A stretch of 55,018 nucleotides of DNA from Pseudobdellovibrionaceae bacterium (GCA_018663505.1 JABJQG010000063.1:1-55018); one strand, 5' to 3'; positions 31,176 through 40,186 are shown, numbered from the stretch's first letter. Numbers and translations: made by a program. Notes: generated by a model not told the origin, from the letters alone.

Positions 31176-32042
31176 ATGAAAAAAAGAATTAAATTAAACC
31201 ATTATAGAGATTTGCCTATGCTGCTTTACATTTGGAAATGGAAAATTGCCACAACAGCAGCTCTTCACCACAAGTTTTTTCCTAAATGTAATGAACGAAC
31301 AGGCTACTTTCGGTTAAACCGCTTAAAAAAAAATAATTATATAATATCTCGCACAGACAAATTTGGACAAAGGCCAGCATGGATGCTCACCCGAAAGGGT
31401 TTTGAAGTGGTTAAAGATTCATTACCTGATTTAAAAGAACTAGGGTTTAGGTCAGAATACCATTGGCATGACCTACTTTGTTCAGCCCTTCAACAAGGTG
31501 ATTATTTTATAAATAAACCAAAAAATGTGGCTATGGTTTCAGAACAACAACTAAGACGATACAGAGAAGAGGATTTACCAGCTTGGGTCCCCTCCCCTGA
31601 TCTTCATAGACCTGATGGCTACATCCGTATTAAAGATGGTAATGATTCAATGACAATATCCTTAGAGGTTGAAAAAAGTCGCAAGGCAACTTCTAAGCTA
31701 TTAACTCTTATTAATTATTATGCCGACTTTGATGCTAATTTTAGAGTACTTTGGGTTTTAGATGGCAAAGGCTTAGTTCAAAGATTGCAGTCTTGTATGA
31801 AAAAATCCTATCAAGGCCATGATATTCACAACATTGTTTTGCTTAAGGATTTTTTAAATTTAGGATGGCAATCCAAGATCATCTCTGGGCCAGAAGAAAA
31901 TCAAAATATCCAGAAATTTATTTGTAACAAAGCCCGAACATTCCCGCAACAAACCCACAACACATGTTCACATAATGTTATCCTAGATAACCGCTTATGT
32001 TACCAAAAAGACAAGCTATTTTCAAATTCAACAAATCTATAA
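31176..32042 (+). CDS. Replication-relaxation family protein
   Basis: 288 residues. A winged-helix start (LLYIWKWKIATTAALHHKFFP, then YFRLNRLKKNNYI and AWMLTRKGFEVV) is followed by a nuclease-like core with HRPDGYIRI, SLEVEKSRK and KLLTLINYY, the arrangement in Replic_Relax proteins and PD-(D/E)XK-like folds. Members are tied to plasmid and conjugative-element DNA processing. It is a candidate nicking or accessory factor here, since no standard relaxase is present. It starts 21 bases after the coupling ATPase. Confidence 0.75.
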   Translation: MKKRIKLNHYRDLPMLLYIWKWKIATTAALHHKFFPKCNERTGYFRLNRLKKNNYIISRTDKFGQRPAWMLTRKGFEVVKDSLPDLKELGFRSEYHWHDLLCSALQQGDYFINKPKNVAMVSEQQLRRYREEDLPAWVPSPDLHRPDGYIRIKDGNDSMTISLEVEKSRKATSKLLTLINYYADFDANFRVLWVLDGKGLVQRLQSCMKKSYQGHDIHNIVLLKDFLNLGWQSKIISGPEENQNIQKFICNKARTFPQQTHNTCSHNVILDNRLCYQKDKLFSNSTNL

Positions 32043-32069
32043 AAACTGCGACTGTATAAGGTGTTATAT

Positions 32070-32468
32070 ATGTATATATGGAAAAACTCAGAATTAATCA
32101 CTAAAAAACACAACCAATTTGCTCCTGATTCCTACTGGAACTTATCTAATGAAGATAAAAATTTTATAAGCAACGGTTGTGGACCAAAAGCAATTTCACT
32201 TCTACCAGTACCTGATCACCTATTCGGTACAAAAATTAAATCAGCATGTTCAATCCATGATTTCATGTACTCAAAAACTACAAATCACAAAGAACAAGAA
32301 ATTGCAGACAAAATATTTTTAGAAAACATGAACGCTCTCATTGAAAATGAATGTACTTCGAAACTTTTAAAAATGCTAAAAAAAGCCAAAGCTTATGCTT
32401 ACTATTTTGCAGTAAGCCTCTTTGGAGGATTGTTTTCTAATACCTCTTCCAACATTTCAAACAATTAA
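32070..32468 (+). CDS. Phospholipase A2-like protein
   Basis: About 132 residues from the ATG at 32070 (AAGG upstream). The segment has a calcium-loop-like NGCGPK (G36-C-G), a conserved PVPDHLFG, then AC-SIHDFMY with a His63-Asp64 dyad, and EIADKIFLENM. This is the order of the phospholipase A2 core. A hydrophobic C-terminal stretch (YAYYFAVSLFGGLF) could touch membranes. There is no signal peptide. It could modify membranes during transfer or act as an effector. DUF1353-type proteins also carry HDxxY, but they lack the GCGP loop. Confidence 0.6.
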   Translation: MYIWKNSELITKKHNQFAPDSYWNLSNEDKNFISNGCGPKAISLLPVPDHLFGTKIKSACSIHDFMYSKTTNHKEQEIADKIFLENMNALIENECTSKLLKMLKKAKAYAYYFAVSLFGGLFSNTSSNISNN

Positions 32469-32485
32469 AACCAAAGGAGTTTAAA

Positions 32486-32881
32486 TTGAAAAAACTAATT
32501 ACAATAATAACAGCTCTCTTTTTTATGTCCGGCTGTGCCACTATGAAAGAGAGTTTAATCACCGGAGCAACTATTGGTGCATCTGGTGGTGCTCTAATTG
32601 GTAACAGCCGAGGCACTGGCGCTGAAAGACACCGCAACACCAACAAGGGCCTTTTAATTGGTGCCCTCATTGGAACAGGTATAAGTTACCTTGCCTTTAA
32701 AGACAAAAAAAAGAAAAAGCATAGAAAGACTTCTAAAAACAAAATTCCAATAAATAATGTGCCTCAGTTAACAAGGCCAAAAGTAAAGCGTGTATGGGTT
32801 GAAGATAAAATTCAGGGCAAGCGATTTATAAAAGGCCACTGGGAATATATAATTTTAGAGCAATCAAACTGGAGTCAATAA
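32486..32881 (+). CDS. Glycine-zipper lipoprotein
   Basis: 131 residues from a TTG start with AAAGGAG upstream. The lipobox is FMSGC (Cys17). A glycine-zipper follows (GATIGASGGALIGN, GLLIGALIGTGI), then a lysine-rich stretch and a tail VKRVWVEDKIQGKRFIKGHWEY. It is likely an outer-membrane lipoprotein; in a secretion locus it may take the place of VirB7 or serve as an exclusion or stabilising factor. It overlaps the next start by one base. Confidence 0.75.
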   Translation: MKKLITIITALFFMSGCATMKESLITGATIGASGGALIGNSRGTGAERHRNTNKGLLIGALIGTGISYLAFKDKKKKKHRKTSKNKIPINNVPQLTRPKVKRVWVEDKIQGKRFIKGHWEYIILEQSNWSQ

Positions 32882-33300
32882 TGATAAATGAAAATATCGA
32901 AACTAAAGTAAAGGTAAAAAATAAAAAAAACATTCATTCCACAAGTAGAATTACTTTGTCAAAGGCAGCCTGTGAAAAAGTAAACTTGTGGATGAACCAA
33001 ATTAATGAACAGTTTAAGGGAATGATTAATTTAAAACGAAATGATCTGGTCTCGATATTACTTGAAGAATTTCATGGTAAATTACCATTTCAAGTTTTTG
33101 ATAAAATAAAATCTGAAAAGCTCACCGATGTGCAAAAAGCAAAATGGATATATCTCCAGTTAAAAAATGCTGAAAGCAATAATGAAAGTATAAGTTTTGA
33201 TAGCCTTTTGAAATCTACAAATAAAAATATACGACTGAAAGAAAAGAAGAATCATAAACTACCAATTAGTAACAATGCTAAAATCGATATCTATTCTTAA
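32881..33300 (+). CDS. Possible ribbon-helix-helix accessory protein
   Basis: 139 residues. After a basic start, STSRITLSKAACEKVNLWMNQINEQF and then INLKRNDLVSILLEEFHGK could form a ribbon-helix-helix DNA-binding unit, as in MobC/TraY-like accessory factors. The rest is helical (LTDVQKAKWIYLQLKNAES), then basic. The fold call is tentative. Its place after the replication-relaxation gene suits a DNA-processing role. Confidence 0.4.
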   Translation: MINENIETKVKVKNKKNIHSTSRITLSKAACEKVNLWMNQINEQFKGMINLKRNDLVSILLEEFHGKLPFQVFDKIKSEKLTDVQKAKWIYLQLKNAESNNESISFDSLLKSTNKNIRLKEKKNHKLPISNNAKIDIYS

Positions 33301-33491
33301 AACTGAAACTGTATTTTAAAAATAAGTAATGTGGGAAATAATAATAAGTCAATTGTGTTACTGATTTTTAAGGTATTAACCAGAATCATTAGTTTATTTT
33401 TAACCTACACATTTTTAAACATATTTCAAAATTATTTACTTAACTAATTTAATATAATTTCCGATAGTTCAAAAACTAATAGGAGAGAATT

Positions 33492-34052
33492 ATGAATTTA
33501 ATCGGTGTCTTCCACTGGAATACCTCTAGTGGTTCAGTAGAGTATTTTGCTATTGAAAAAGGGACTCATAATATTATTGTTCCATTTCGACAAGTTAAAT
33601 TGTTTAGTCAATCTCAAGTAACACAGCTGGTTGATGATTTTCATGATGCAGTAATAAATTTATGTAACCAGAATAAAATAAAGGTAATATATAAAATTAA
33701 ACATAGTTCTCCTGTATCTCAAGTTCCCGGTACATTCAGAGGAAATAAGAACCAATATAGTGGTCCTTTATTAACTTATTTTAGAACTAAATTTAAAAGA
33801 ATTCACATAATACAAAGAAAAAGTAAAGTATCGGCTAATTGTCTCACTCTATGCAAAGCAGGTCTAACTCATCTAAATATTTGGCAACCAAATAATGGAG
33901 CCTGGCAATTTCACCTTTGGACTTTTGCGTTTAAATACTCTACAACAGATGCAAATGCGAACTTGAAGAAAAATTGGAAACTTTTCCACAATTTTCAAGC
34001 ATTATCTCCTCAGAGAGAAGTACTTTTTCAAGCATGGGTTCAAGGACTTTAA
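33492..34052 (+). CDS. Unknown protein
   Basis: 186 residues with no signal peptide. It starts NLIGVFHWNTSSGSVEYFAIE, then SQSQVTQLVDDFHDAVINLCNQNKIKVIYKIK, a strand-helix order that faintly recalls RNase H-like DUF3010 proteins. The end is rich in aromatics (WQFHLWTFAFKY). AGGAGAG precedes the ATG. Its last 113 bases overlap the convergent gene at 33940; one of the two may be wrong at its end. Confidence 0.45.
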   Translation: MNLIGVFHWNTSSGSVEYFAIEKGTHNIIVPFRQVKLFSQSQVTQLVDDFHDAVINLCNQNKIKVIYKIKHSSPVSQVPGTFRGNKNQYSGPLLTYFRTKFKRIHIIQRKSKVSANCLTLCKAGLTHLNIWQPNNGAWQFHLWTFAFKYSTTDANANLKKNWKLFHNFQALSPQREVLFQAWVQGL

Positions 34053-34278
34053 TGTCAGCCTCACAACGTTCATACCAAATTTTAGCCACAAGGCTTTGAG
34101 GATCTAGATTAGCAGACTTAAATTCTTCTAAAAGACGTTGTCCTCGATTAAATTCTGACCTTAACATTCTTTGGTATCCGTTTTTTTTTCTTTGAAGTAG
34201 TAGTTCTATAGCCCTGTGGCAACCTTGTATATTCCCGCTGAGTAGCCCTATCATTGTAAATTGCTTTTTTTTAGCCAT
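33940..34278 (-). CDS. Unknown small helical protein, convergent overlap
   Basis: About 112 residues from MAKKKQF. Rich in helices (AIELLLQRKKNGYQRMLRSEFNRGQRLLEEF) and charged. It ends in a serine-rich NFSSSSHLHLL, which lies in the overlap with the plus-strand gene and may not be real. It resembles small phage or element proteins in composition, but no family is recognised. Confidence 0.45.
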   Translation of the reverse strand: MAKKKQFTMIGLLSGNIQGCHRAIELLLQRKKNGYQRMLRSEFNRGQRLLEEFKSANLDPQSLVAKIWYERCEADIKVLEPMLEKVLLSEEIMLENCGKVSNFSSSSHLHLL

Positions 34279-34435
34279 ATACTTGTTTACCAAAAATAGT
34301 TTGATTTGATAAGTAAAATAGAGAGAATTGAATAATATTCCTTAAATAAACTAGCAAAAACTTAAACTTATCCTATAAAAACTAAGTCAACTTTCCCTCT
34401 CATTCTCCAAAAATTCTCTTGAACAAAGGCCCTTC

Positions 34436-34672
34436 ATGAAAGATATTAATACCTGTGGTGAACCGTATTTATACGACCACAAAAAGCTCTTTGAAAACCA
34501 AATAACTGTAGAGTGGTTATCAACTATTGAGGCTGCTAAACATTTATGTATAACCCCCAATGCTCTAAGAATTTTAGTGCACCGGGATCAAGTTAAAGCA
34601 TATAAGTTTGGTAGTCGATTAAGATTTCGTTTGAAAGACTTAAACGCTCTCCTTTTTAAAAAGGAGGCGTAA
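34436..34672 (+). CDS. Excisionase-type DNA-binding protein
   Basis: 78 residues. The domain reads WLSTIEAAKHLCITPNALRILV, then KAYKFGSRLRFRLKDLNALL, the HTH_17/excisionase pattern of a helix-turn-helix with wing. It lies directly before the integrase (stop and start adjacent), the usual place for a recombination directionality factor. Confidence 0.85.
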   Translation: MKDINTCGEPYLYDHKKLFENQITVEWLSTIEAAKHLCITPNALRILVHRDQVKAYKFGSRLRFRLKDLNALLFKKEA

Positions 34673-35969
34673 ATGTCTAATAAAAATATCAAGCTAAATA
34701 AAGATGATGAACTTTGTACCGAAAAATACACTTTTCAAGGAAAAGTGTATTTAAAGATCATAGTTCAAAAAAGAAATAAAGACGGTAAGATGATTAAAAA
34801 ATCAAGTCGTTTTACTAAATCTGGAAATCGTATTTTATCTATTAAATCTGCTGAAGCTGTAAAGTATTGGCTTAAGAATCAACTGGAACAAGTTGTTGAT
34901 GAAAAATCAATTTACACATGGCAGGCTTGGCGAGAAAAAACTGTTCATGAGATGCGAAAAGATGGCTACATGGAAAGCACACTTAAAACTTACGAGGGGA
35001 CTTTAAACAAATGGATTGATCCTGCTTGGCTAGATAAAGAACTTTCTTCATTTACTCGCGATGATGTTTTTGAATTTATTCATGAATATCTTGTAAATAA
35101 AGAAGCCACTAGCTGGACTAGAAAAAACATTTGCAAAAAAGTACATAAGCTTTTTGAACTTGCTGTGGACCATGGGGAACTTTCTAGAAATCCATGCCGT
35201 GGGATTAAAGTAGATGCAAAAGCCAGTGAAGGTCTTGCCTTGACTCCAGGGGAAGTAGAAATACTTTTAACTAAAGCAAAAGCTATAAACCATGACTATT
35301 TCCCACACTGGGTCTTAGCTTTAATGACAGGTATGCGTTGCGGTGAACTTTACGCCTTAAGGTGGAGTGATATTGATTTTGAAGCCGGAGTTATTCGTGT
35401 TCTTAGACAATACACATCTAAGGACGGCCTTCACCCTCCCAAGCGCGGAAAAACAAGGCCTATTGATCTAAGCCCCGAGCTAAAGTCTTTTTTAACTGTG
35501 CTTAAGCAAAAACATGGCTTAGCCCAGCAAAAACTCTGGACCTGGAAGAGTGAACGACAAATGGTAGATGAAATTGTCTGCGGAAGAAAAACCGGCAAAC
35601 AAATCTCAAAGCTTAATAAGGTTAAAGACTACATAACACTTGATGATCTAGTTTTGCCCCGCGTGCGTTCTTGGATGATGGGTATGCAAGCAAAAAGATC
35701 TCCGGGAATTTTGTAAGCTAATAGGAATTAGAGAAATTCAATTTCACGATCTAAGAGCTACCCATATCACCAACCTTTTAGAAAATGGAGCCTCTATTAG
35801 CAAAGTAATGAAACAGGTTGGCCACAGTAAAATGTCCACAACAGACGGCTATCACAGGCTCACAGGAGTGAAAGTAAAAGGATTAACTAATCACCTTAGC
35901 TTTATTCCACCTAAAGATGAGCTACCTGAAAATGTGGTTGCATTATTTCCAAAAAAGGTTTCAAATTAA
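34673..35969 (+). pseudogene. Tyrosine integrase, split by a +1 frameshift at 35692
   Basis: The first part (34673-35716) contains the Arm-like start, SAM-like core-binding domain and R in TGMRCGELYALRW. It stops early at GIL. In another frame the protein goes on: DLREFCKLIGIREIQFHDLRATH, VGHSKMSTTDGYHRL, then ends at 35969. All catalytic residues (R, H-x-x-R, H, Y) are present across the two parts. The shift lies in a run of five A (35692-35696); one A too many breaks the frame. It is either an inactivating mutation or a sequence error. A programmed -1 shift would not restore the frame. Confidence 0.9.
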
Positions 35970-36069
35970 AAACACTGAAGCCTTTTGAAGCCCCTACGGT
36001 TAAAAAGGTGAATGATATTCATTGATTGGAACCTGTTGGGTTTTCCGACCAATTTTCAAGGGTCCATAC
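35970..36069. other. Gap between integrase and insertion sequence
   Basis: About 100 bases without a gene. The right attachment site of the element would be expected here, but I could not match it to a left copy. It holds a local direct repeat (TGAAGCC-TTTTGAAGCC). Confidence 0.3.
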
Positions 36070-37344
36070 CGGACACATGGGTTACATATTATACCGAAGA
36101 CATAGGTAACACTTTTGCTCCAAAGGGATCTTTCCCTGCTTCAACTCTTTCGGCTTTATCATCAAAATACCCTATGTCATAATCCATAAAACTTACCTGC
36201 CATATCTTATCATCAACTTGTCTAATTCCAACATCCTGACCTGCAAAAACTCTACTAAGGTTAATCTTCCTCCCTCCTAAACATTTTCGACCACAATTGG
36301 TTACTGTTATTACTTTATCGTGCAAAGGGTACTCTAGGTTCGGTAACCCCTCGTACTTTCGCAATGATGGTTTATAAACCTCGCCTGGATATTTCATTTC
36401 TAATGCTTCATGCGGTCGCTCTTGATTATATTCATAAATAAATTCATCAAACTTTTCCTGTTGTTGAAGTAAATTATTGCCAGCGGGTTTTGTAGCCTCT
36501 TTTTTTAACGTTAAGTGCATTCGCTCATGCCTTCCATTTTGCTCCGGATGACCTGGTTGTATGCGTTCGATATTTATACCCAATCGCAACCACCACACCG
36601 ACAAGCGACTTAACCCAAATATAGCCTGTACATTTGAAAATGGGTTACCATTATCAGTTCGTATGGCATTAGGTAAACCAAATTCTTTAAATGCGCTTTC
36701 AAAAACTGTAAATGCATACGGATATTTCGTTGTTTCTAAAGCATCACAAGCTATTAAGTAACGGCTACTAAAATCAGTAATTGTCAGTGGGTAACAATAA
36801 ACTTGGTTGCCCATTAGAAACTCACCTTTATAATCTGCACACCAAAGCTCATTGGGAACACTTGTATAACTTAATGCTGTCCCCTTAGCTTTGTACCGCC
36901 GTTTCTTTCTCGTATTAACTAAGCCATGACGATCTAGAACAGCATGAACAGTGCTCTTTGCAGGAAGTTTAATTCCGGGAAACTTTCTTCTGATTCTTTC
37001 TCTAATTTTTCTAGCACCCCAACTTGGCTTTTCTTTTTTAGCTTGAATAATTACTTTTTCAAGCTGCATTGGTAGTTGATTAGCCATGCGGTAGGGCTTA
37101 CGACTTCTATCAGTGAGCCCCTCAACACCACAGGTTTTATACCTATCTCTAATTTTGTAACCCGTTTTTCTTGAAATACCAAATTCACGACACAAAGATG
37201 CCATTGATTCACCATCAAGTAACTTAGCTATAAATTTAAGCTTCTCATCCATTTTTTTACACTCCATCCATGGCATAAGACTTCCCTCCTTATGCCAAAA
37301 AGTGTAACCTATGTGTCCGGTACAAAGTGTGACCCATGTGTCGG
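36070..37344. mobile_element. IS481-type insertion sequence
   Basis: About 1.28 kb. The left end reads GGACACATGGGTTACA, then a second similar block ACCGAAGACATAGGTAACA. The right end, on the other strand, reads CCGACACATGGGTCACA followed by ACCGGACACATAGGTTACA. Each end thus carries two related repeats in the same order. The single gene lies inside. No clear target duplication was found. Confidence 0.8.
36089..37276 (-). CDS. IS481-family transposase
   Basis: 395 residues from MPWMECKK at 37276; the longer ORF would run through the terminal repeats and is rejected. A helix-turn-helix start (SMASLCREFGISRKTGYKI) is followed by the rve/DDE core: NELWCADYKGEF, IRTDNGNPF, and GHPEQNGRHERMH with the final glutamate. 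A C-terminal Mu-type part follows. The frame is intact, so the element may be active. Confidence 0.92.
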   Translation of the reverse strand: MPWMECKKMDEKLKFIAKLLDGESMASLCREFGISRKTGYKIRDRYKTCGVEGLTDRSRKPYRMANQLPMQLEKVIIQAKKEKPSWGARKIRERIRRKFPGIKLPAKSTVHAVLDRHGLVNTRKKRRYKAKGTALSYTSVPNELWCADYKGEFLMGNQVYCYPLTITDFSSRYLIACDALETTKYPYAFTVFESAFKEFGLPNAIRTDNGNPFSNVQAIFGLSRLSVWWLRLGINIERIQPGHPEQNGRHERMHLTLKKEATKPAGNNLLQQQEKFDEFIYEYNQERPHEALEMKYPGEVYKPSLRKYEGLPNLEYPLHDKVITVTNCGRKCLGGRKINLSRVFAGQDVGIRQVDDKIWQVSFMDYDIGYFDDKAERVEAGKDPFGAKVLPMSSV

Positions 37345-37468
37345 GCCGCTCAACCTGGAGAAAATAGGTGAGAGATTGAAATTCCAAGAAAAGATGCAAA
37401 GAACCCCGCATAGATCCTTAGCTCTTGTTGTAGTCGATGCAGAAGAGCCATCATGGATGGCTAAGTAA
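37345..37468 (+). pseudogene. 3' end of a gene cut by the insertion sequence
   Basis: An open frame beginning at the right end of the insertion sequence reads LNLEKIGERLKFQEKMQ, then HRSLALVVVDAEEPSWMAK and a stop at 37466. It has good protein composition but no start. It is presumably the tail of a gene whose 5' part was lost when the insertion sequence arrived. No 5' part is found left of the insertion sequence. Confidence 0.5.
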
Positions 37469-37504
37469 GTTAAATACTAAAATTCAAATATAATCACAAA
37501 TTTA

Positions 37505-38491
37505 CTAACTCAAATTGTTGGGGATTAAGTGATCTTGCTCATCGTAAATTTCTAAACCGAGCATGTGCTCTATAAGGTCTTCTAAGGTTAAAACTCCTAC
37601 AAAGTTTTGGTTATCATCAACAATGGAGCAAATATGTTCTCGCCTTTTTAAAAGCTTATCAAAAAGTATGGGCAGAGAAACAGATTGATGTAAGACCATC
37701 AAAGGTAAGATAAGATCTTTTACTTTTTCCTTATCTTTTTTTATGAAAGCACTTTGAACACTCGTTCTAAGGACATATCCTAATACGGCGTCGCCCGTTG
37801 GATCCAATACCACTATTCTTGAATAAGGATGGCTTTGAATTGCTGAATAGGCTTGATCAATGGAAAGATCATTTTGAATATTAGCGACTTTATCTTTTGG
37901 AGTCAGGATTTCAAGAGCACTTACTTTTTCAAATTCCATTAAGCCTTTGAGAGCCCGATGTTCTCCAGATTCTAAAGCACCATCACGTAAACCAATATCA
38001 GCCATTGCTGATATTTCGCCTTTAGAAATAGTCTCGGGTCCCTTTTTAAAAAGAGAAGAAACAATATTAGAGAGCCACACCAATGGATAAGAAATAAAAA
38101 CCATTGGCACTAAAATTCTGGCTGAAACAGGTAATAAGGCTTTCCAAGAATTGGCACCAATAGATTTTGGTATAATTTCGCTCAAAAACAAAATGGCTAA
38201 TGTTAAAACTGCTGAGAAGACAGCTAAAATTTCACTTCCAAATAAACGTTGAGCTTCTGCGCCAGCTCCAGCAGCTCCAATGGTATGAGCTATGGTATTA
38301 AAAGTCAAAATCGAAGCCAAGGGTTTTTCGATGTCTCTTTTAAGATGTTGAATTCTTTGAAACAAGTTCGGCTGGGTTGCTTGTAAAGAAGCTAAATAGG
38401 TGGGAGTTACACTTAAAATTACAGCTTCTAACATTGAACATAAAAAAGAAACTCCAATAGATAAAACAATAAAAAAAACTAACAAACTCAT
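37505..38491 (-). CDS. CNNM/CorC-type membrane protein (DUF21 + CBS)
   Basis: 328 residues. The first half is the DUF21 domain with three to four membrane helices (LVFFIVLSIGVSFLCSMLEAVIL, then IGAAGAGAEAQRLFGSEI and FLSEIIPKSIGANSW). The second half is a CBS pair (LEILTPKDKVANIQ, RIVVLD, and VGVLTLEDLIEHMLGLEIYDE). It lacks the C-terminal CorC-HlyC domain. Related proteins take part in magnesium or cobalt handling. Single gene on the minus strand. Confidence 0.9.
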   Translation of the reverse strand: MSLLVFFIVLSIGVSFLCSMLEAVILSVTPTYLASLQATQPNLFQRIQHLKRDIEKPLASILTFNTIAHTIGAAGAGAEAQRLFGSEILAVFSAVLTLAILFLSEIIPKSIGANSWKALLPVSARILVPMVFISYPLVWLSNIVSSLFKKGPETISKGEISAMADIGLRDGALESGEHRALKGLMEFEKVSALEILTPKDKVANIQNDLSIDQAYSAIQSHPYSRIVVLDPTGDAVLGYVLRTSVQSAFIKKDKEKVKDLILPLMVLHQSVSLPILFDKLLKRREHICSIVDDNQNFVGVLTLEDLIEHMLGLEIYDEQDHLIPNNLS

Positions 38492-38639
38492 ATGTTCAAC
38501 CTTTCTACAGATGCTAGCATAACTTCAACTTTTACTCAGCCTAAAATGTTTTTTTCAAATCAAGACCATAACTGATAATGGCGGCATGACCAAAGGTTAT
38601 TACAAGCCTATCTAACCTTAGTTCTAATTGAACAAGGAA

Positions 38640-39701
38640 TTACTGTATATTGTATTGATCATGATACATTTCAACGATAGTTAAAAATAAAATCCCAATA
38701 ATGGGTCCATAAAAAATACCACCCATACCGAAGGCCCCCATACCACCGATAATACTTAGAAGCACAAAAATGGTATTGATTTGAATGCGACCCCCTATAA
38801 AACGAGGCTTGAACCAATTTTCAACAATCAGACTAACAGTTCCTGTAAAAACAAACAGTGAGAGCCCTGCCACCATCTGTCCTGTTAAAACCAAATAGAG
38901 ACTTGCCGGAATAGCTACTAAGGAAATACCCACAAGAGGTATGAATGCCAATATGATCATCACAAATGTCCATAACAAAACTGATTCAATTCCAGCAGCC
39001 CAGAGTGCCAATCCTCCAAGTCCACCTTGAATAACACCACCTAATCCATTACACACCAATGTCACATAGTTCATCTGGTTGAATGTTTTTAAAAAGATGT
39101 CCTCTTGGTGGGTAGGAAGCGGAGAAAGCTCAAAAATATACTTCTTTAAGTTTTCACCTTCCACTAAAAGACCAAAAACCACAATTATCATGATTATAAT
39201 ATCAAACATAAAGCCAACAATATCTCCCACGAAGCGATTGACTCCAGCTAGTAAATAACTCGATGCCTCCCTAGTAGCTTCAAGAAGTTTGGACTTGATC
39301 ATTTCTAAGTTCACTTCCATATTGAAAAACTCTGCCAAGCTCTTAACCGTAGATGCGGCCCACCCGTCACCAAAAAAGAAACCACTGACTTCTTCATGAC
39401 CTAATCCTATGACAATCCCTTGATAGAGCCCTGCGGCCTCCTTACCAACACTTATTACTATGAAAGATAAAGGGACTAATACCCCTACAAAGATGATCAG
39501 GCTGGTTAGACCGGCGGCTTTATGGCGACTGATCCTCAATTTTTCCTGAAATGCCATATGGAGAGGGTAAAAAACACCTGAAATGATGAGTCCGAAAATA
39601 ATGGGCTCAATCATTTGACGAGCCATAAGCCACAATAGATAGATAATGAGGAGAAAAATAAGACCAAAAAATGCTGGGCTATATTTGTTGCTAGATTCCA
39701 T
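38640..39701 (-). CDS. AI-2E family transporter
   Basis: 353 residues with about seven to eight membrane helices. The start is AFFGLIFLLIIYLLWLMARQMIEPI, then VFYPLHMAF. The C-terminal GGIQINT-like stretch is typical of the family (FIGGRIQINTIFVLLSIIGGMGAFGMGGIFYGPIIGILF). Members export small molecules or ions (PerM, TqsA). It is near the CNNM gene on the same strand, though 148 bases apart. Confidence 0.92.
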   Translation of the reverse strand: MESSNKYSPAFFGLIFLLIIYLLWLMARQMIEPIIFGLIISGVFYPLHMAFQEKLRISRHKAAGLTSLIIFVGVLVPLSFIVISVGKEAAGLYQGIVIGLGHEEVSGFFFGDGWAASTVKSLAEFFNMEVNLEMIKSKLLEATREASSYLLAGVNRFVGDIVGFMFDIIIMIIVVFGLLVEGENLKKYIFELSPLPTHQEDIFLKTFNQMNYVTLVCNGLGGVIQGGLGGLALWAAGIESVLLWTFVMIILAFIPLVGISLVAIPASLYLVLTGQMVAGLSLFVFTGTVSLIVENWFKPRFIGGRIQINTIFVLLSIIGGMGAFGMGGIFYGPIIGILFLTIVEMYHDQYNIQ

Positions 39702-40186
39702 AACCTACTTTACCTTTAAATTGAGAAGATCTAATCCGTTTGTGTAACTCCTTAGTTATCAATATGGTTAAAGCCATCGTAAGAAGCTTAACCCATATAT
39801 TCATAACTCAAAGACTTCCTGTCTCAGGATAAATTTCAAAGCGAGATTGCCGTCTCCCATTTTTCGTTATTATAACCTGAAAACTGCATAAGCTAAGGTG
39901 AAAAAGTCTCTTTACGCACCCCACCTGAGCTAGAAATTTAAAAAAATCATTTTTTTCATTCAAAAAGCTCAGAATTCCAAAAACATACGATATTAATAAA
40001 TATAGGGTTAAATGTCTTTGACCTTTTTTACTCACTCAATTTACTTGAACAAAACGTCTGGATGCACATCCTGTCTCCCCGACCAATTTCACTACAAAAT
40101 TTTATTGGCGTTCCACTATGAACCGGGGAGAGCCGAAGTTCTGGATCCTCAAGACAAGATCAGAAAGAAGCCCTAGCCTTTATTTT
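39702..40186. other. Gap with one weak ORF
   Basis: A minus-strand ORF at 39808-40035 (75 residues, MSKKGQRHLTLYL..., one hydrophobic stretch) is possible but has no ribosome binding site or family support. Nothing else is evident. At 40078 CCGACCAATTT repeats a string at 36045, probably by chance. Confidence 0.25.

Noticed and set aside
35680-35720. Programmed -1 frameshift in the integrase
   Set aside because: A -1 shift at the A-run leads quickly to a stop. Only a +1 change (or loss of one A) restores the frame.
37277-37411. Longer start for the transposase
   Set aside because: It would translate through the terminal repeats and into the neighbouring gene remnant; the domain starts after MPWMECKK.
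39808-40035. 75-residue minus-strand ORF
   Set aside because: No ribosome binding site, no family and unusual composition; reported only as a weak ORF within the gap.
36045-40090. CCGACCAATTT at 36045 and 40078 as attachment-site repeats
   Set aside because: The match is 11 bp, its neighbourhoods differ, and the interval contains ordinary chromosomal-type genes.
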